This document shows positions 16,119 through 23,314 of a stretch of DNA of 64,000 nt, piece after piece (positions within the stretch are counted from its first letter, which is position 1; each line of letters starts with the position of its first letter). Source of the DNA: Brevibacillus brevis NBRC 100599 (lineage in GTDB: Bacteria; Bacillota; Bacilli; Brevibacillales; Brevibacillaceae); the NCBI RefSeq assembly GCF_000010165.1, contig NC_012491.1:265001-329000 (forward strand), given 5' to 3'. Position numbers and translations under genes: made by a program. The notes beneath the pieces are model-generated. The model was not told where the DNA came from and searched no databases. It saw nothing but the letters and a program-made list of their open reading frames with translations.

Positions 16119-16383
16119 GCTGACGGTGCGCCGCCGGCGCCGCCTCCACCTGGTGCGCAGCAACCACGGCCGCTTACGCCTGCAGAGAAAGTCTTTAATC
16201 GGCGCCTTGAAGCTCCGGCGATGGTGCGGCTCGATCGGGTGATGGACTGTCTGAACGGCTGCAGGGATCTTATCTGCCCGGTGCGCGGGCTGCGTTGCTT
16301 ACCGATCGAAATTACCTGATCGCGCAAGCTGCGCACGTCGAATGCACGATGCCGGAAGCAATCGACACGACGTTGCCGGGCAT
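16119..16383 (+). repeat. 265-bp inverted repeat, right copy (VirB10 segment)
   Basis: Inverted copy of 14662-14926. In the forward frame it encodes PPAPPPPGAQQPRPLTPAEK and FNRRLEAPAMVRLD, part of the VirB10 linker. Confidence 0.92.
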
Positions 16384-16472
16384 AGTTTTTCTAACCATGC
16401 CCTTTTTCCTGTCCCGAATCAAGTTCTTTAAGTGGTGCGGCTTGAAATAGTCCCGTCTCAGGAGGTTAATTT

Positions 16473-16673
16473 ATGGTTTTCCCGTATCAATCGGAATTTC
16501 ATGCTGGACAAGATGTGCTGGCCTTTTTTCGCAAGCAAGAAAGTTCGCCGACGATATGTGTCTCTGGGCCAACAGGTGCTGCGAAATCTAGAGTTTTTAC
16601 CACAAAAAGGAGCACTCTATACACGCGAGATAAGCATGATCATAGAGTGCTCTTCAACATTTTTTATAAATGA
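16473..16673 (+). pseudogene. Truncated P-loop ATPase fragment
   Basis: Begins at ATG 16473 behind a perfect aggagg, reads MVFPYQSEFHAGQDVLAFFR and then ICVSGPTGAAKSRV, a Walker A-like loop (GPTGAAKS) near residue 35. After about 40 codons it runs out of family-like sequence and into the hairpin at 16603, so it is an N-terminal stump. A phage terminase, helicase or transposon AAA protein are all possible; the fragment is too short to decide. Confidence 0.5.
16603..16658 (-). terminator. Bidirectional terminator, downstream of the TIR gene
   Basis: gagcactctat (16610-16620) and atagagtgctc (16642-16652) form an 11-bp stem. On the minus strand the stem runs into CCTTTTTG, terminating the TIR transcript; on the plus strand a T run follows after tcaaca. 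Confidence 0.8.
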
Positions 16674-16770
16674 GATTAATAATACGATCAAAAATAATAT
16701 TTCTTTCATTAAAGACATATCATGATGCACAGTTAGAAAATTTATAAAATCCACTGATAATAATCTGCAA

Positions 16771-17817
16771 TTAATTAGAATGTACGATGTCTTGACCTAG
16801 AACCTCTTCCCAAAAAGGCGAATATTTTAGTCCAAACATCACATCTTCATATTCATCCTCAAATCGATCTTGAATTATTGCTGGATCCTCATCAATGACA
16901 GCTTGTAATGCGTCTATTGCATTATCGGCTCTTCGAACAGCTGGGTGTGTATAAACAGGTTTCCATCCATCGTCCCATTCAATGTACCCCTTACTGTCTA
17001 ACTGCTGAAGGTCGGCAAAATCCATTTGGTCTCCAACAAAGCCATCATATGAAGACTTCCTCATATGGTACAAAACACTTGTTACAAGCTTTGGTAGTTT
17101 ATCCAACTCATTTTTGGCAATAGTAACAGCATCCAAAAATGATTGCCACTCATCCATTTTGGCATGGTCAAGTGCCTTTACTGCTTCAGCGTCTTTTAAA
17201 CTACGCAGAGCATCATTTTCAGCTTTTAGCTTTTTTACTTCTTCTTCAGCTTCATTATAGGCCTCTATTAATGAGTGATTTTCTGTTCTCAACTCTTTTA
17301 GGACAGCAGGGGTGAGGATCTCTCTACTCTTCATTTCTTCGACAAATTGTGATAAGACCTCATTATAGAATTGTTCTGCTCGATTATTAAAACGAACACT
17401 ATTAAAGGTACCAACCTTTTTATCTTTCATGGATTCAGCTAAACGCATTATGTCCTCTTTGGAGTTAAATGTGATTGATTGAGCCCATGAGCGATAAGGA
17501 GTACTACCCAGAGCAGAATGTTTTAGTGGCGGGATAATGATAGGGATTAGTGCTTGTTCATTTACCCAAGCTGCTCCTAGCTCACACATGCAAAAATGAC
17601 TCTCGAAGTACCTTGGAGTAATTATAGGCATAATAAGAGTCGCATCCTGCATTCCTTGTCTTATTTGTTCAATCCAGTTGCCTCCAACTTTCAATTCTTC
17701 ATCTGAAGTATAGAAAAAATTCTCTCTTTGTAAATTAAATTGAGTCTGCAGTAAATCCATGAGTTTAGTTACCATTGTTGCATCATCAGTAGCATGGCTT
17801 ATGAAAATTTTGACCAC
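16771..17817 (-). CDS. TIR-domain protein, probable anti-phage effector
   Basis: 348 residues from GTG at 17817, behind caggagg. Residues 1-140 form a TIR domain: MVKIFISHATDD strand, a surface segment around FFYTSDEELKVGGNW, and CMCELGAAW with the conserved Glu79 expected to catalyse NAD+ cleavage. A coiled coil covers about 175-215 (EAEEEVKKLKAENDALRSL). The C-terminal 130 residues are helical, acidic and unassigned, possibly a sensor or oligomerisation domain. The first strand lacks an obvious partner gene. It sits next to the distal transposon end, a typical position for defence cargo. The NADase role is a family inference. Confidence 0.85.
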   Translation of the reverse strand: MVKIFISHATDDATMVTKLMDLLQTQFNLQRENFFYTSDEELKVGGNWIEQIRQGMQDATLIMPIITPRYFESHFCMCELGAAWVNEQALIPIIIPPLKHSALGSTPYRSWAQSITFNSKEDIMRLAESMKDKKVGTFNSVRFNNRAEQFYNEVLSQFVEEMKSREILTPAVLKELRTENHSLIEAYNEAEEEVKKLKAENDALRSLKDAEAVKALDHAKMDEWQSFLDAVTIAKNELDKLPKLVTSVLYHMRKSSYDGFVGDQMDFADLQQLDSKGYIEWDDGWKPVYTHPAVRRADNAIDALQAVIDEDPAIIQDRFEDEYEDVMFGLKYSPFWEEVLGQDIVHSN

Positions 17818-18061
17818 AACGATAATCCTCCTGAACTAGAAAAATGTTGATGTCCAACGCTAAGTGCCTATTATAGCCATAATTGGAACCAATAATCTGA
17901 ATGTAATTATACCATTTTTACTTATTCAGAGAATTAATGAATTTATCTTTAGCAATCTATAAATGATTAGACTGGCTAGTTAGCCACATAAGGGTATGAA
18001 CTCCTGGTTTTCAAAGAAAAGCTGGCTGATGGAGATCTTCAGGGCCGACTGCTCTTCTGTC
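17818..18061. other. TIR-gene upstream region
   Basis: AT-rich. A TATAAT on the minus strand near 17872 (gctataataggc) is a plausible -10 for the TIR gene, about 50 bp before its start, without a good -35. A lone ttagactgg at about 17969 resembles a transposon core in the opposite orientation. Confidence 0.4.
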
Positions 18062-18211
18062 AGTCTACAACTATATTTTTCAATTCAACCCTATTACTCC
18101 CGATTCAAATCCCTTCAGTCTACAACTTATTTTTCAGAGGTAGTTGATATTATGGGCTGGAAACAGTGTAATATCAACAACTCCAGTCTAAAACATTATT
18201 TTCAGCGAACA
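18062..18211 (-). repeat. L-type end of the large Tn7-like island
   Basis: Inverted cores AGTCTA at 18062, 18117 and 18185, spaced 55 and 68 bp and ending 21 bp before the terminus, identical to the mini-element. An internal inverted repeat gttgatatta/taatatcaac lies at about 18140-18180. The next five bases are CGAGT. Confidence 0.88.
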
Positions 18212-18217
18212 CGAGTG

Positions 18218-18243
18218 AAAAACAGGTATGCACATCTGTTTTT
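18218..18243 (+). terminator. Probable native glmS terminator, displaced by the island
   Basis: aaaaacaggt/atctgttttt around loop atgcac, seven bases past the transposon end. In bacteria carrying Tn7 at attTn7 the insertion falls in the glmS terminator region, so this hairpin is what would be expected of the original glmS 3' end, now 8.2 kb away. Confidence 0.75.
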
Positions 18244-18332
18244 CCTCGGCTTATTTTTATTTTCAAGACATATATTTATTGAAACAAAGTGTTAGATGAA
18301 TGTTTGTTAGTAATTTGCACTCTACAATTGCG

Positions 18333-18372
18333 AAACCCCGCCACAAGCTCTATCAGAGTCGAGGCGGGGTTT
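18333..18372 (-). terminator. Terminator downstream of the 18398 gene
   Basis: aaaccccgcc/ggcggggttt, 10-bp stem, with an A/T run on either side, so it can stop transcription in both directions. Confidence 0.85.
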
Positions 18373-18397
18373 AACGGTATAACGTACTTTTTAACTT

Positions 18398-18853
18398 CTA
18401 TGGCTCCTCATTTGCAAACATCTCCAACGTAGCCATTAGAATGTCTTTCTTTTTAGTATAGTAGTCTAAATATGGAGTACCTATTAGCGCCGCACCTTCA
18501 ATCATTGAACAAAAATCATAAACAGGTATAGGGCGTCCGATTCCTAGGGCAGCACCTACTGTCGATAGTAATGCCAGTAAACGAACCGGGTTCCATTCCC
18601 ATTCCAAGAGTTGAAGAAGTTGAATGGCACTAGAAGCTCTTTTCGTTTGCTCGATCGTATATACTTCGGGGAATCGCCCATCCGTCTTGTAGGCATGGAA
18701 AAACTCGTTGTAGTAAGCTTCTGCTGCGACATCGATATCGCGGTACATTTCTCTAAAATCCGTGTAAGGTTGACTTTTATTCTTCATTACTGCCACACCA
18801 ACCTTTCTTACTAGATAGATGCGTTTAGCATGACCTTCTCCCGAGTGGTCCAT
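18398..18853 (-). CDS. Conserved-looking hypothetical protein
   Basis: 151 residues from ATG at 18853; ATG at 18787 (MKNKSQPYTDFREMY, 129 residues) is an equally possible start and gives a more protein-like N-terminus. The sequence has an acidic helix-rich N-terminal half (DIDVAAEAYYNEFFHAYK) and a hydrophobic middle (LLALLSTVGAALGIGRPIP). I recognise no family. It lies alone between a displaced glmS terminator and glpQ, and ends in its own terminator. Confidence 0.6.
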   Translation of the reverse strand: MDHSGEGHAKRIYLVRKVGVAVMKNKSQPYTDFREMYRDIDVAAEAYYNEFFHAYKTDGRFPEVYTIEQTKRASSAIQLLQLLEWEWNPVRLLALLSTVGAALGIGRPIPVYDFCSMIEGAALIGTPYLDYYTKKKDILMATLEMFANEEP

Positions 18854-19002
18854 AAAACGCTGATAGCACCTTTAAATATCGATGACAACGATACTTATTT
18901 GATGCCGATGAATTTCCCTCCATTAGAATGATGTATAAGAATCACCTGAAAACTCCTAATTTCGTATCTCTGCTATGCCCCAAAAAGAATCCCACAATTA
19001 GT
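18854..19002. other. Intergenic region, no assigned feature
   Basis: About 150 bp of ordinary AT-rich sequence carrying the upstream region of the hypothetical gene; no clear promoter. Confidence 0.4.
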
Positions 19003-19040
19003 AAAGCCGGTAATCCTTAGCGTACAAGATACCGGCGTTT
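19003..19040 (-). terminator. Rho-independent terminator of glpQ
   Basis: Stem gccggta/taccggc (19006-19012, 19030-19036) with T-rich flank on the minus strand (ggctttac), about 50 bp after the glpQ stop. Confidence 0.75.
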
Positions 19041-19089
19041 TAGTGTTACTGATGTGTTTTCATGTTTTCAAGTTACTTTGCGGTCTGTG

Positions 19090-20196
19090 TCAGCTACGCT
19101 GGTTTTTGGACATTTTACTTTGGTACTCCGCTCTTCGTAAAAAATCAACGGCACGGTCAGGGAAGTCCGTAAACACCCCGTCAACTCCTGCTGTGAAGTA
19201 GAACTGATCGAGCAGCTCCTCGAAGCTTGCTGCATAGGCAGGGATTTGTCCTTTATCCGCGCGGAAGGTGTATGGATGCACGTCCAGGTCAGCTTCATGA
19301 GCCTCTTTGACAAGATTGGTAATGATCAGGTGGTCTCTCGTCGACTCTTCTTTGATGATCATCGGTTTCCATGGCCCTACGCCGTCTGCGTATTTCGCAA
19401 TTTCTTTCATCGCCCCTTTTTCAAACATCCAATCGTAGTTGTAGGGAACGGCCTTACCGTTTTCATAGTTCATGGTTTCGTTCCAGCCCGTTTCCGCCAT
19501 GAGCTGTACAAGCTTCACGTTCATATTCAATTGTGGATAGAGTTCCGTGCGAATCCGTTTTGCTTCATTGGGGTCGAAAGTCTGTATGTACGCTTTGTCA
19601 TTCTTGGACACATAGCCGTACTTTTTCAGCACCTGCAGCACTGCGAGGCTGATGTCCTTTCCTTCGTGTCTGTGGAACCAAGGAGCCTTGATCTCCGTAT
19701 AAATCCCTACGTTACGACCCGTGCTTTTGTTCATACCCTGGATCAGTTCAATCTCTTCTTCCAAGGTGTGAACACTGAAGTTGGATTTCCAGAGTGGGAA
19801 GCGATCCGGATAATCTTGTACCTGTTTGCCGTTTTCCACTGTGAAGACCTCTGTTGTCTTCAGTTTCTTGATCTCGTCAAGAGTGAAATCAATAACGTAG
19901 TACCTGCCGTCTTTTCGTTTTCGATCAGGGTAGACCTCCGCTACATTGGTTACACTGTCCAGATAATGGTCGTGCATGATGAGCAGTTTGTTGTCCTTTG
20001 TCATGACCACGTCTTGTTCGATGTAGTCGACTCCCATCGCGTAAGCCATCGCTTTTGCGGGCAGCGTATGTTCTGGTAAGTATGCGCTCGCTCCGCGGTG
20101 GGCGATGACAATCTTATCCGCTTCGGCAAAGGATACGCTTCCAAAGCTTGTTGTAATAGCGAGAGCGGCTGCCAGGGATGTAACTAGTTTTTTCAT
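19090..20196 (-). CDS. glpQ: Secreted glycerophosphodiester phosphodiesterase GlpQ
   Basis: A 368-residue extracytoplasmic enzyme that hydrolyses glycerophosphodiesters to glycerol-3-phosphate plus an alcohol. The start ATG at 20196 follows ggaggagg, and a signal peptide is clear (MKKLVTSLAAALAITTSFGS, cleavage near SFAEA). Catalytic GDPD motifs are visible: HRGASAYLPEHT, EQDVVMTKDN and the H-D pair in MHDHYLDSVTNV, then EIKAPWFH. It is transcribed alone; the glycerol-3-phosphate transporter glpT lies 6 kb away but shares the same promoter and leader design, so the two should be induced together. Confidence 0.95.
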   Translation of the reverse strand: MKKLVTSLAAALAITTSFGSVSFAEADKIVIAHRGASAYLPEHTLPAKAMAYAMGVDYIEQDVVMTKDNKLLIMHDHYLDSVTNVAEVYPDRKRKDGRYYVIDFTLDEIKKLKTTEVFTVENGKQVQDYPDRFPLWKSNFSVHTLEEEIELIQGMNKSTGRNVGIYTEIKAPWFHRHEGKDISLAVLQVLKKYGYVSKNDKAYIQTFDPNEAKRIRTELYPQLNMNVKLVQLMAETGWNETMNYENGKAVPYNYDWMFEKGAMKEIAKYADGVGPWKPMIIKEESTRDHLIITNLVKEAHEADLDVHPYTFRADKGQIPAYAASFEELLDQFYFTAGVDGVFTDFPDRAVDFLRRAEYQSKMSKNQRS

Positions 20197-20219
20197 GTTC
20201 TGCCTCCTCCATTTGGATG

Positions 20220-20296
20220 AAAAAAAGATCCACAAATTCCACTGGTAGGTTAAACCATACCAAATGAAATATTGTGAATCTCCTGATCTCCATCAC
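20220..20296 (-). promoter_or_regulatory. Leader terminator/antiterminator of glpQ (GlpP type)
   Basis: On the minus strand the leader reads gatggagatcaggagattca and then folds into a long hairpin (gattcacaa pairs with ttgtggatc; inner ggta-ggtt/aacc-tacc) followed by seven T, 25 bp before glpQ. The 21-base segment gaatctcctgatctccatca (plus strand, 20276-20295) recurs in the glpT leader. In Bacillus such leaders are read through by GlpP with glycerol-3-phosphate; that role is inferred. Confidence 0.75.
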
Positions 20297-20317
20297 AAAA
20301 ATATTATATTGGTTACT

Positions 20318-20346
20318 AATGTAAGGGATAATGAAAGCGCTGTCAA
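20318..20346 (-). promoter_or_regulatory. glpQ promoter with overlapping cre site
   Basis: Minus strand TTGACA (20346-20341), 17-bp spacer, TACATT (20323-20318). TGAAAGCGCTGTCA at 20332-20345 matches the CcpA catabolite-response consensus perfectly and covers the -35, predicting repression by good carbon sources. Confidence 0.85.
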
Positions 20347-20388
20347 CAAATAGTTTCATTGCTATTACCCGTTTCATGTGCTGCTGGA

Positions 20389-20433
20389 CAAAAAACAGCA
20401 AGGCTGATCGCAGGACCAACCTCACTGTTTTTC
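20389..20433 (-). terminator. Terminator of the MarR operon
   Basis: Stem aaaacag.../...ctgtttt with inner agg-tg/ca-cct pairs and T runs on both sides, 20 bp after the monooxygenase stop; it also separates the operon from glpQ. Confidence 0.8.
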
Positions 20434-20452
20434 CGTACGTCAGAATGACAAA

Positions 20453-20749
20453 TTACAACTTCACAGGCTCTCCTGCGAATACTTCCAATTCCATAGCTGC
20501 TGCAAAAAAGGAGGGAGCTTGCTTCACAAAAGCCTGAAAATGAGCGCTTGCATTGTGGGCTGCTACTGCGGCAGCGTCCTTCCACTTTTCTACCATGGTG
20601 TAGTGATATTCTTGCTCTGTGCTTTTCATAAGGGTGTATCCTACATTTCCTTCTTCCGCTTGGCTTGCAGCAACCAAGGCTTTGGCCGCTTGAAGGAAAG
20701 CTTCTTCCTGTGCGGGTATCACTTGCAGATGGGCATGTATAATAAGCAT
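20453..20749 (-). CDS. Antibiotic-biosynthesis-monooxygenase (ABM) domain protein
   Basis: 98 residues from ATG at 20749, behind aaagggag. The protein has the ABM dimeric alpha-beta barrel pattern: MLIIHAHLQVIPAQEEAFLQ, then EEGNVGYTLMKSTEQEYHYT, WKDAAAVAAHNASAHFQAF. Members include heme- or quinone-modifying YgiN-type monooxygenases. It is the last gene of a marR-nitroreductase-ABM operon, so it likely acts in detoxifying quinone-like or nitro compounds; the substrate is not shown. Confidence 0.85.
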   Translation of the reverse strand: MLIIHAHLQVIPAQEEAFLQAAKALVAASQAEEGNVGYTLMKSTEQEYHYTMVEKWKDAAAVAAHNASAHFQAFVKQAPSFFAAAMELEVFAGEPVKL

Positions 20750-20780
20750 GGTTTTCTCCCTTTCTTCCAACGAATTCGAA

Positions 20781-21422
20781 TTATTTCCAGGTTGTCACTG
20801 TCTCAACAGGGAGACGGTAAGAGGGGTATCCTTCCTTGGCTGCTTTCCCGATACTGATCAGCATGATCGGTTGATAACGATCCTTGTCCAAATCCAACGC
20901 TTCTGCTATTTGATCCTTTTCATAGCCGCCGATCGGGTTCGTGTCATAGCCGAATGAACGGGCAACCAGCATCAATTGCATGGATACGAGCCCGGCATCG
21001 ATAAAATTAACATCGCGCAGGTCAGAAGCTGGTAGATTGGCATAGTAAGGCTTTACGGCTTTCAGCTGCATGTCCTTCACGTCCTGCGGCATGTATCCGA
21101 GCTCGACAGCTTTTCCAAATATCTCGTCCATATATTCCGCATTATTCATATCGACGAATACGGCAATGACGGCGGAAGAGGTGAGTATCTGCGTTTTGTT
21201 GAAGCGTGCCAGCTCTGCAAGCTTTTCTTTCCCTTCTTGACTTTCGATCACCACAAAGCGCCAAGGCTGCATGTTGACTGAAGATGGAGCACGTGTGGCT
21301 CCCGCTAAAATTTCAATCATTTCCTCGCGACTGATTTTTATTTCAGGATCATAAAGTTTGACAGAACGACGACCGAACGTGATTTCACGAAAATCATTTG
21401 TTCTTTGTACGGTGTTTTTCAT
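20781..21422 (-). CDS. Nitroreductase-family NAD(P)H:FMN oxidoreductase
   Basis: 213 residues with the nitroreductase fold: FGRRSVKLYDPE (FMN phosphate contact), ATRAPSSVNMQPWRFVVI, DAGLVSMQLMLVARSFGYDT and PIGGYEKDQI. It resembles the YodC/MhqN-type enzymes that reduce quinones and nitro compounds with FMN. It lies 31 bp upstream of the ABM gene and 25 bp downstream of marR in one minus-strand operon. Control by the linked MarR protein through the palindrome at 21903 is likely. Confidence 0.9.
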   Translation of the reverse strand: MKNTVQRTNDFREITFGRRSVKLYDPEIKISREEMIEILAGATRAPSSVNMQPWRFVVIESQEGKEKLAELARFNKTQILTSSAVIAVFVDMNNAEYMDEIFGKAVELGYMPQDVKDMQLKAVKPYYANLPASDLRDVNFIDAGLVSMQLMLVARSFGYDTNPIGGYEKDQIAEALDLDKDRYQPIMLISIGKAAKEGYPSYRLPVETVTTWK

Positions 21423-21447
21423 GTAAAAAGACTCCTTTCTGGAACAA

Positions 21448-21867
21448 TCAAATGTTGTTTTGCATCCGTTTGAGAAAATCAGTTAAGACCTGAGTTTCAT
21501 CCTCGCTGAAGCCTTCCAGAATCTGCTGGATAAAATTTCGTTTCTCGCTTTTGTACCCTTCAATCCGATGATGGCCTTCTTCGGATAGACGAACGAAGGT
21601 TTCGCGGTTATCATTTGGATTTTTGTGTCGGGTCACCATGCCATCCACTTCCAGTTGCTTCAGGTGGCGTGTAATGGCAGCACTGTCGATATTGATGTGC
21701 TTTTGTAGCTGGGACTGATTGATTTCGTTGCATTCGCAAAGGATTTGCAAGATTGCGAGACGAGTAGAGCTGATTCCGGTACAGCGTTCGAACTTGGGAC
21801 TTATTTTATTGGTTAATCCGATGAGCAGATTCAGTATTTGCTCCTCTTCAAATTCCTTGCGTGTCAT
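21448..21867 (-). CDS. MarR-family transcriptional regulator
   Basis: 139 residues with a winged helix-turn-helix: SSTRLAILQILCECNEINQS leads into INIDSAAITRHLKQLEVDG (recognition helix) and the wing HKNPNDNRETFVRLSEEG. First gene of the operon. A 31-bp palindrome 36 bp upstream is its probable operator, implying autorepression relieved by a ligand such as a phenolic or quinone. Confidence 0.92.
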   Translation of the reverse strand: MTRKEFEEEQILNLLIGLTNKISPKFERCTGISSTRLAILQILCECNEINQSQLQKHINIDSAAITRHLKQLEVDGMVTRHKNPNDNRETFVRLSEEGHHRIEGYKSEKRNFIQQILEGFSEDETQVLTDFLKRMQNNI

Positions 21868-21902
21868 GAAAAATGCCTCCCGGGGGCAATATGAATAGGA
21901 AT

Positions 21903-21933
21903 AATTGACGCATCAATGATTGATACGTCAATT
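21903..21933. promoter_or_regulatory. Palindromic operator of the marR operon
   Basis: Near-perfect palindrome with arms aattgacg and cgtcaatt around atcaatgattgat. Its size and position fit a MarR dimer site over the promoter. Confidence 0.75.
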
Positions 21934-22099
21934 AATATAACACCTTATTTCAGCGTTTGCAACATATGGTCTGTAAAAGTCGCTGGACGGTATGGTCATA
22001 GCAGAAGTTAAGTGATTCATACGAAGAGGGAATGGAGTAAGGGGAGAGGGGGCATCTTACTCCAATCGCAATTAATGGATAACAGAACGAAAGGAAGCT
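21934..22099. other. Region between marR and the ger operon
   Basis: Contains a hairpin tggagtaag/cttactcca (22033-22064) downstream of gerC, without a T run; it may be a weak terminator for the germination operon. Confidence 0.4.
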
Positions 22100-23314
22100 T
22101 CACTTGCTAGGCCCTGATGCGCCGAAATCAGTAGTGGTAAGCTTTACGAAGTAAGTGATGGGTACGGTGCTGAATGTTTGGTCCCAATCTTTTTTTACTT
22201 TCTCCCACGTTTTTGGATACTCGATTCGCAAACGTTCTCCGAATCCGGCAACATCCGCATGGAAATGGTTTTGCATTTTTGCTGTGACATTCTTGACCAG
22301 TTTCCGTACTTCCAATTCAGCCGCTTTTTCCACCCTTTTTAGGAATTCATTTTCAAAAGGATTTGCGTTCAACACCCAATTTTCAGACAAGCGTCCCTTC
22401 GAATTGATATGCACATCAAAGGAAATCTTGTTTCCGTCAACATGGGGAGTGATTTTGCTCTCCATGGTTTCGATCTCATAGATGATCAGTTGACCTGTCT
22501 CCTTGTCAAGGCTTCTCACTAGCCCTCCTTTACCTTTTCCGGTTATCCACGTTATGCCCTCCAAATCCATTTCGTTTAAAAATCCCGCCCATTTTTTTGT
22601 CTTTCCATTGATCACGGCTGCCCCCTCAAACTTCACTTCCTTGTTAGAAGCGGCAACATTTTGCAAGAGAAAGCTTGACTCGGAATTCAACTTGGCCGTT
22701 AATTTGGCGAGTGACACAGGAGGTAAAATTTTGGCTGTTCGGTTTCGGTTATCTACGATTCCAAGCAAATTGAGTGCTGGCAATTCTCCCGGTTTTTTGG
22801 TTTCCAAGACATCGCGGGCATTCCCGTTACTAACCAATAACAAGCAGCTTGGACGTATTTCATTATCTCGCAGAAATAGATCCAGCAAAGATTCCAAACG
22901 ATGTGTGTGTAACAGAGCCTCGCTAATCACAATTACTTTTAAGTGTGGGCTGAACAAGGGGGTATCATGGCTTAATGAAAATTCACGGATGATTGGAAGG
23001 ATAGATTCACCAGTTTGGGACGCATTCAAATATGCTTTTTGTTGTGGTCCTGCCGAACTGCTTTCTTTGCTTGTTGCTTTTGGGTTAATAAATTGATAGG
23101 TCATGGTGATTGTGTCAACGTGAGGGGGGCTCTTTCCCTGCTTTTCCAGCTTTTTTTCAACATTTGATTTGTTGCTGGCATCCAATGCCAAACCGATGCC
23201 CATACCCATCTTGTCGATATCGTTGCTGCTCCAGCATCCGGTCAGTAAGAAGAGCAGGAAAACAGATAACGATGTCAAGAGGAGGAGCCTCTCACGATGA
23301 TGACTTTGCTTCAT
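22100..23314 (-). CDS. Spore germinant receptor subunit C (GerC type lipoprotein)
   Basis: A 404-residue lipoprotein: signal sequence then lipobox LLTGCW (Cys about 27), followed by the GerAC-family domains (DIDKMGMGIGLALD, ISEALLHTHRLESLLDLFLR, DNEIRPSCLLLVS). In spores the C subunit is anchored to the inner membrane and joins A and B in the germinant receptor. Its first 23 bp overlap the end of the B gene, so translation is coupled. The ligand of this receptor cannot be told from sequence. Confidence 0.93.
   Translation of the reverse strand: MKQSHHRERLLLLTSLSVFLLFLLTGCWSSNDIDKMGMGIGLALDASNKSNVEKKLEKQGKSPPHVDTITMTYQFINPKATSKESSSAGPQQKAYLNASQTGESILPIIREFSLSHDTPLFSPHLKVIVISEALLHTHRLESLLDLFLRDNEIRPSCLLLVSNGNARDVLETKKPGELPALNLLGIVDNRNRTAKILPPVSLAKLTAKLNSESSFLLQNVAASNKEVKFEGAAVINGKTKKWAGFLNEMDLEGITWITGKGKGGLVRSLDKETGQLIIYEIETMESKITPHVDGNKISFDVHINSKGRLSENWVLNANPFENEFLKRVEKAAELEVRKLVKNVTAKMQNHFHADVAGFGERLRIEYPKTWEKVKKDWDQTFSTVPITYFVKLTTTDFGASGPSK

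Larger units (their letters stand above)
13836..16383. other. GC-rich segment of scrambled proteobacterial plasmid genes
   Basis: Base composition rises sharply against the AT-rich flanks. The segment contains fragments of VirB8 (+), VirB11 and VirB10 (-), a KorA/TrfB-type repressor (+), a small membrane protein (+) and an inverted second VirB10 piece (+). The order and strands do not match a natural virB operon. It starts inside the IS66 gene and stops at catagttttt (16381). Either a rearranged transfer from a conjugative plasmid or a chimeric assembly or cloning artefact would fit; the sequence alone cannot decide. Confidence 0.8.
10237..18211. mobile_element. Tn7-like island with no transposase genes
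   Basis: Both ends have the TGT...ACA termini and TAGACT site layout of Tn7-like elements. The left (R-type) end starts TGTTTACTGAAAG at 10237; the right (L-type) end stops at 18211 (inverted TGTTCGCTGAAAA). The flanks do not match (TATAT against CGAGT); CGAGT instead matches the attTn7 site at 10034. The present structure therefore probably arose by tandem or nested insertion followed by deletion or recombination between ends. No tnsA, B, C, D or tniQ is present. Contents: gene fragments, two small genes, IS3 and IS66 remnants, a plasmid-derived segment and a TIR gene. Confidence 0.75.

Noticed and set aside
16432-16725. 97-codon plus-strand frame overlapping the P-loop fragment
   Set aside because: Different frame from the one with a perfect ribosome site and Walker-type loop; no domain.
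17960-17975. An additional transposon end at ttagactgg
   Set aside because: Single core without terminal TGT, companion sites or duplication.
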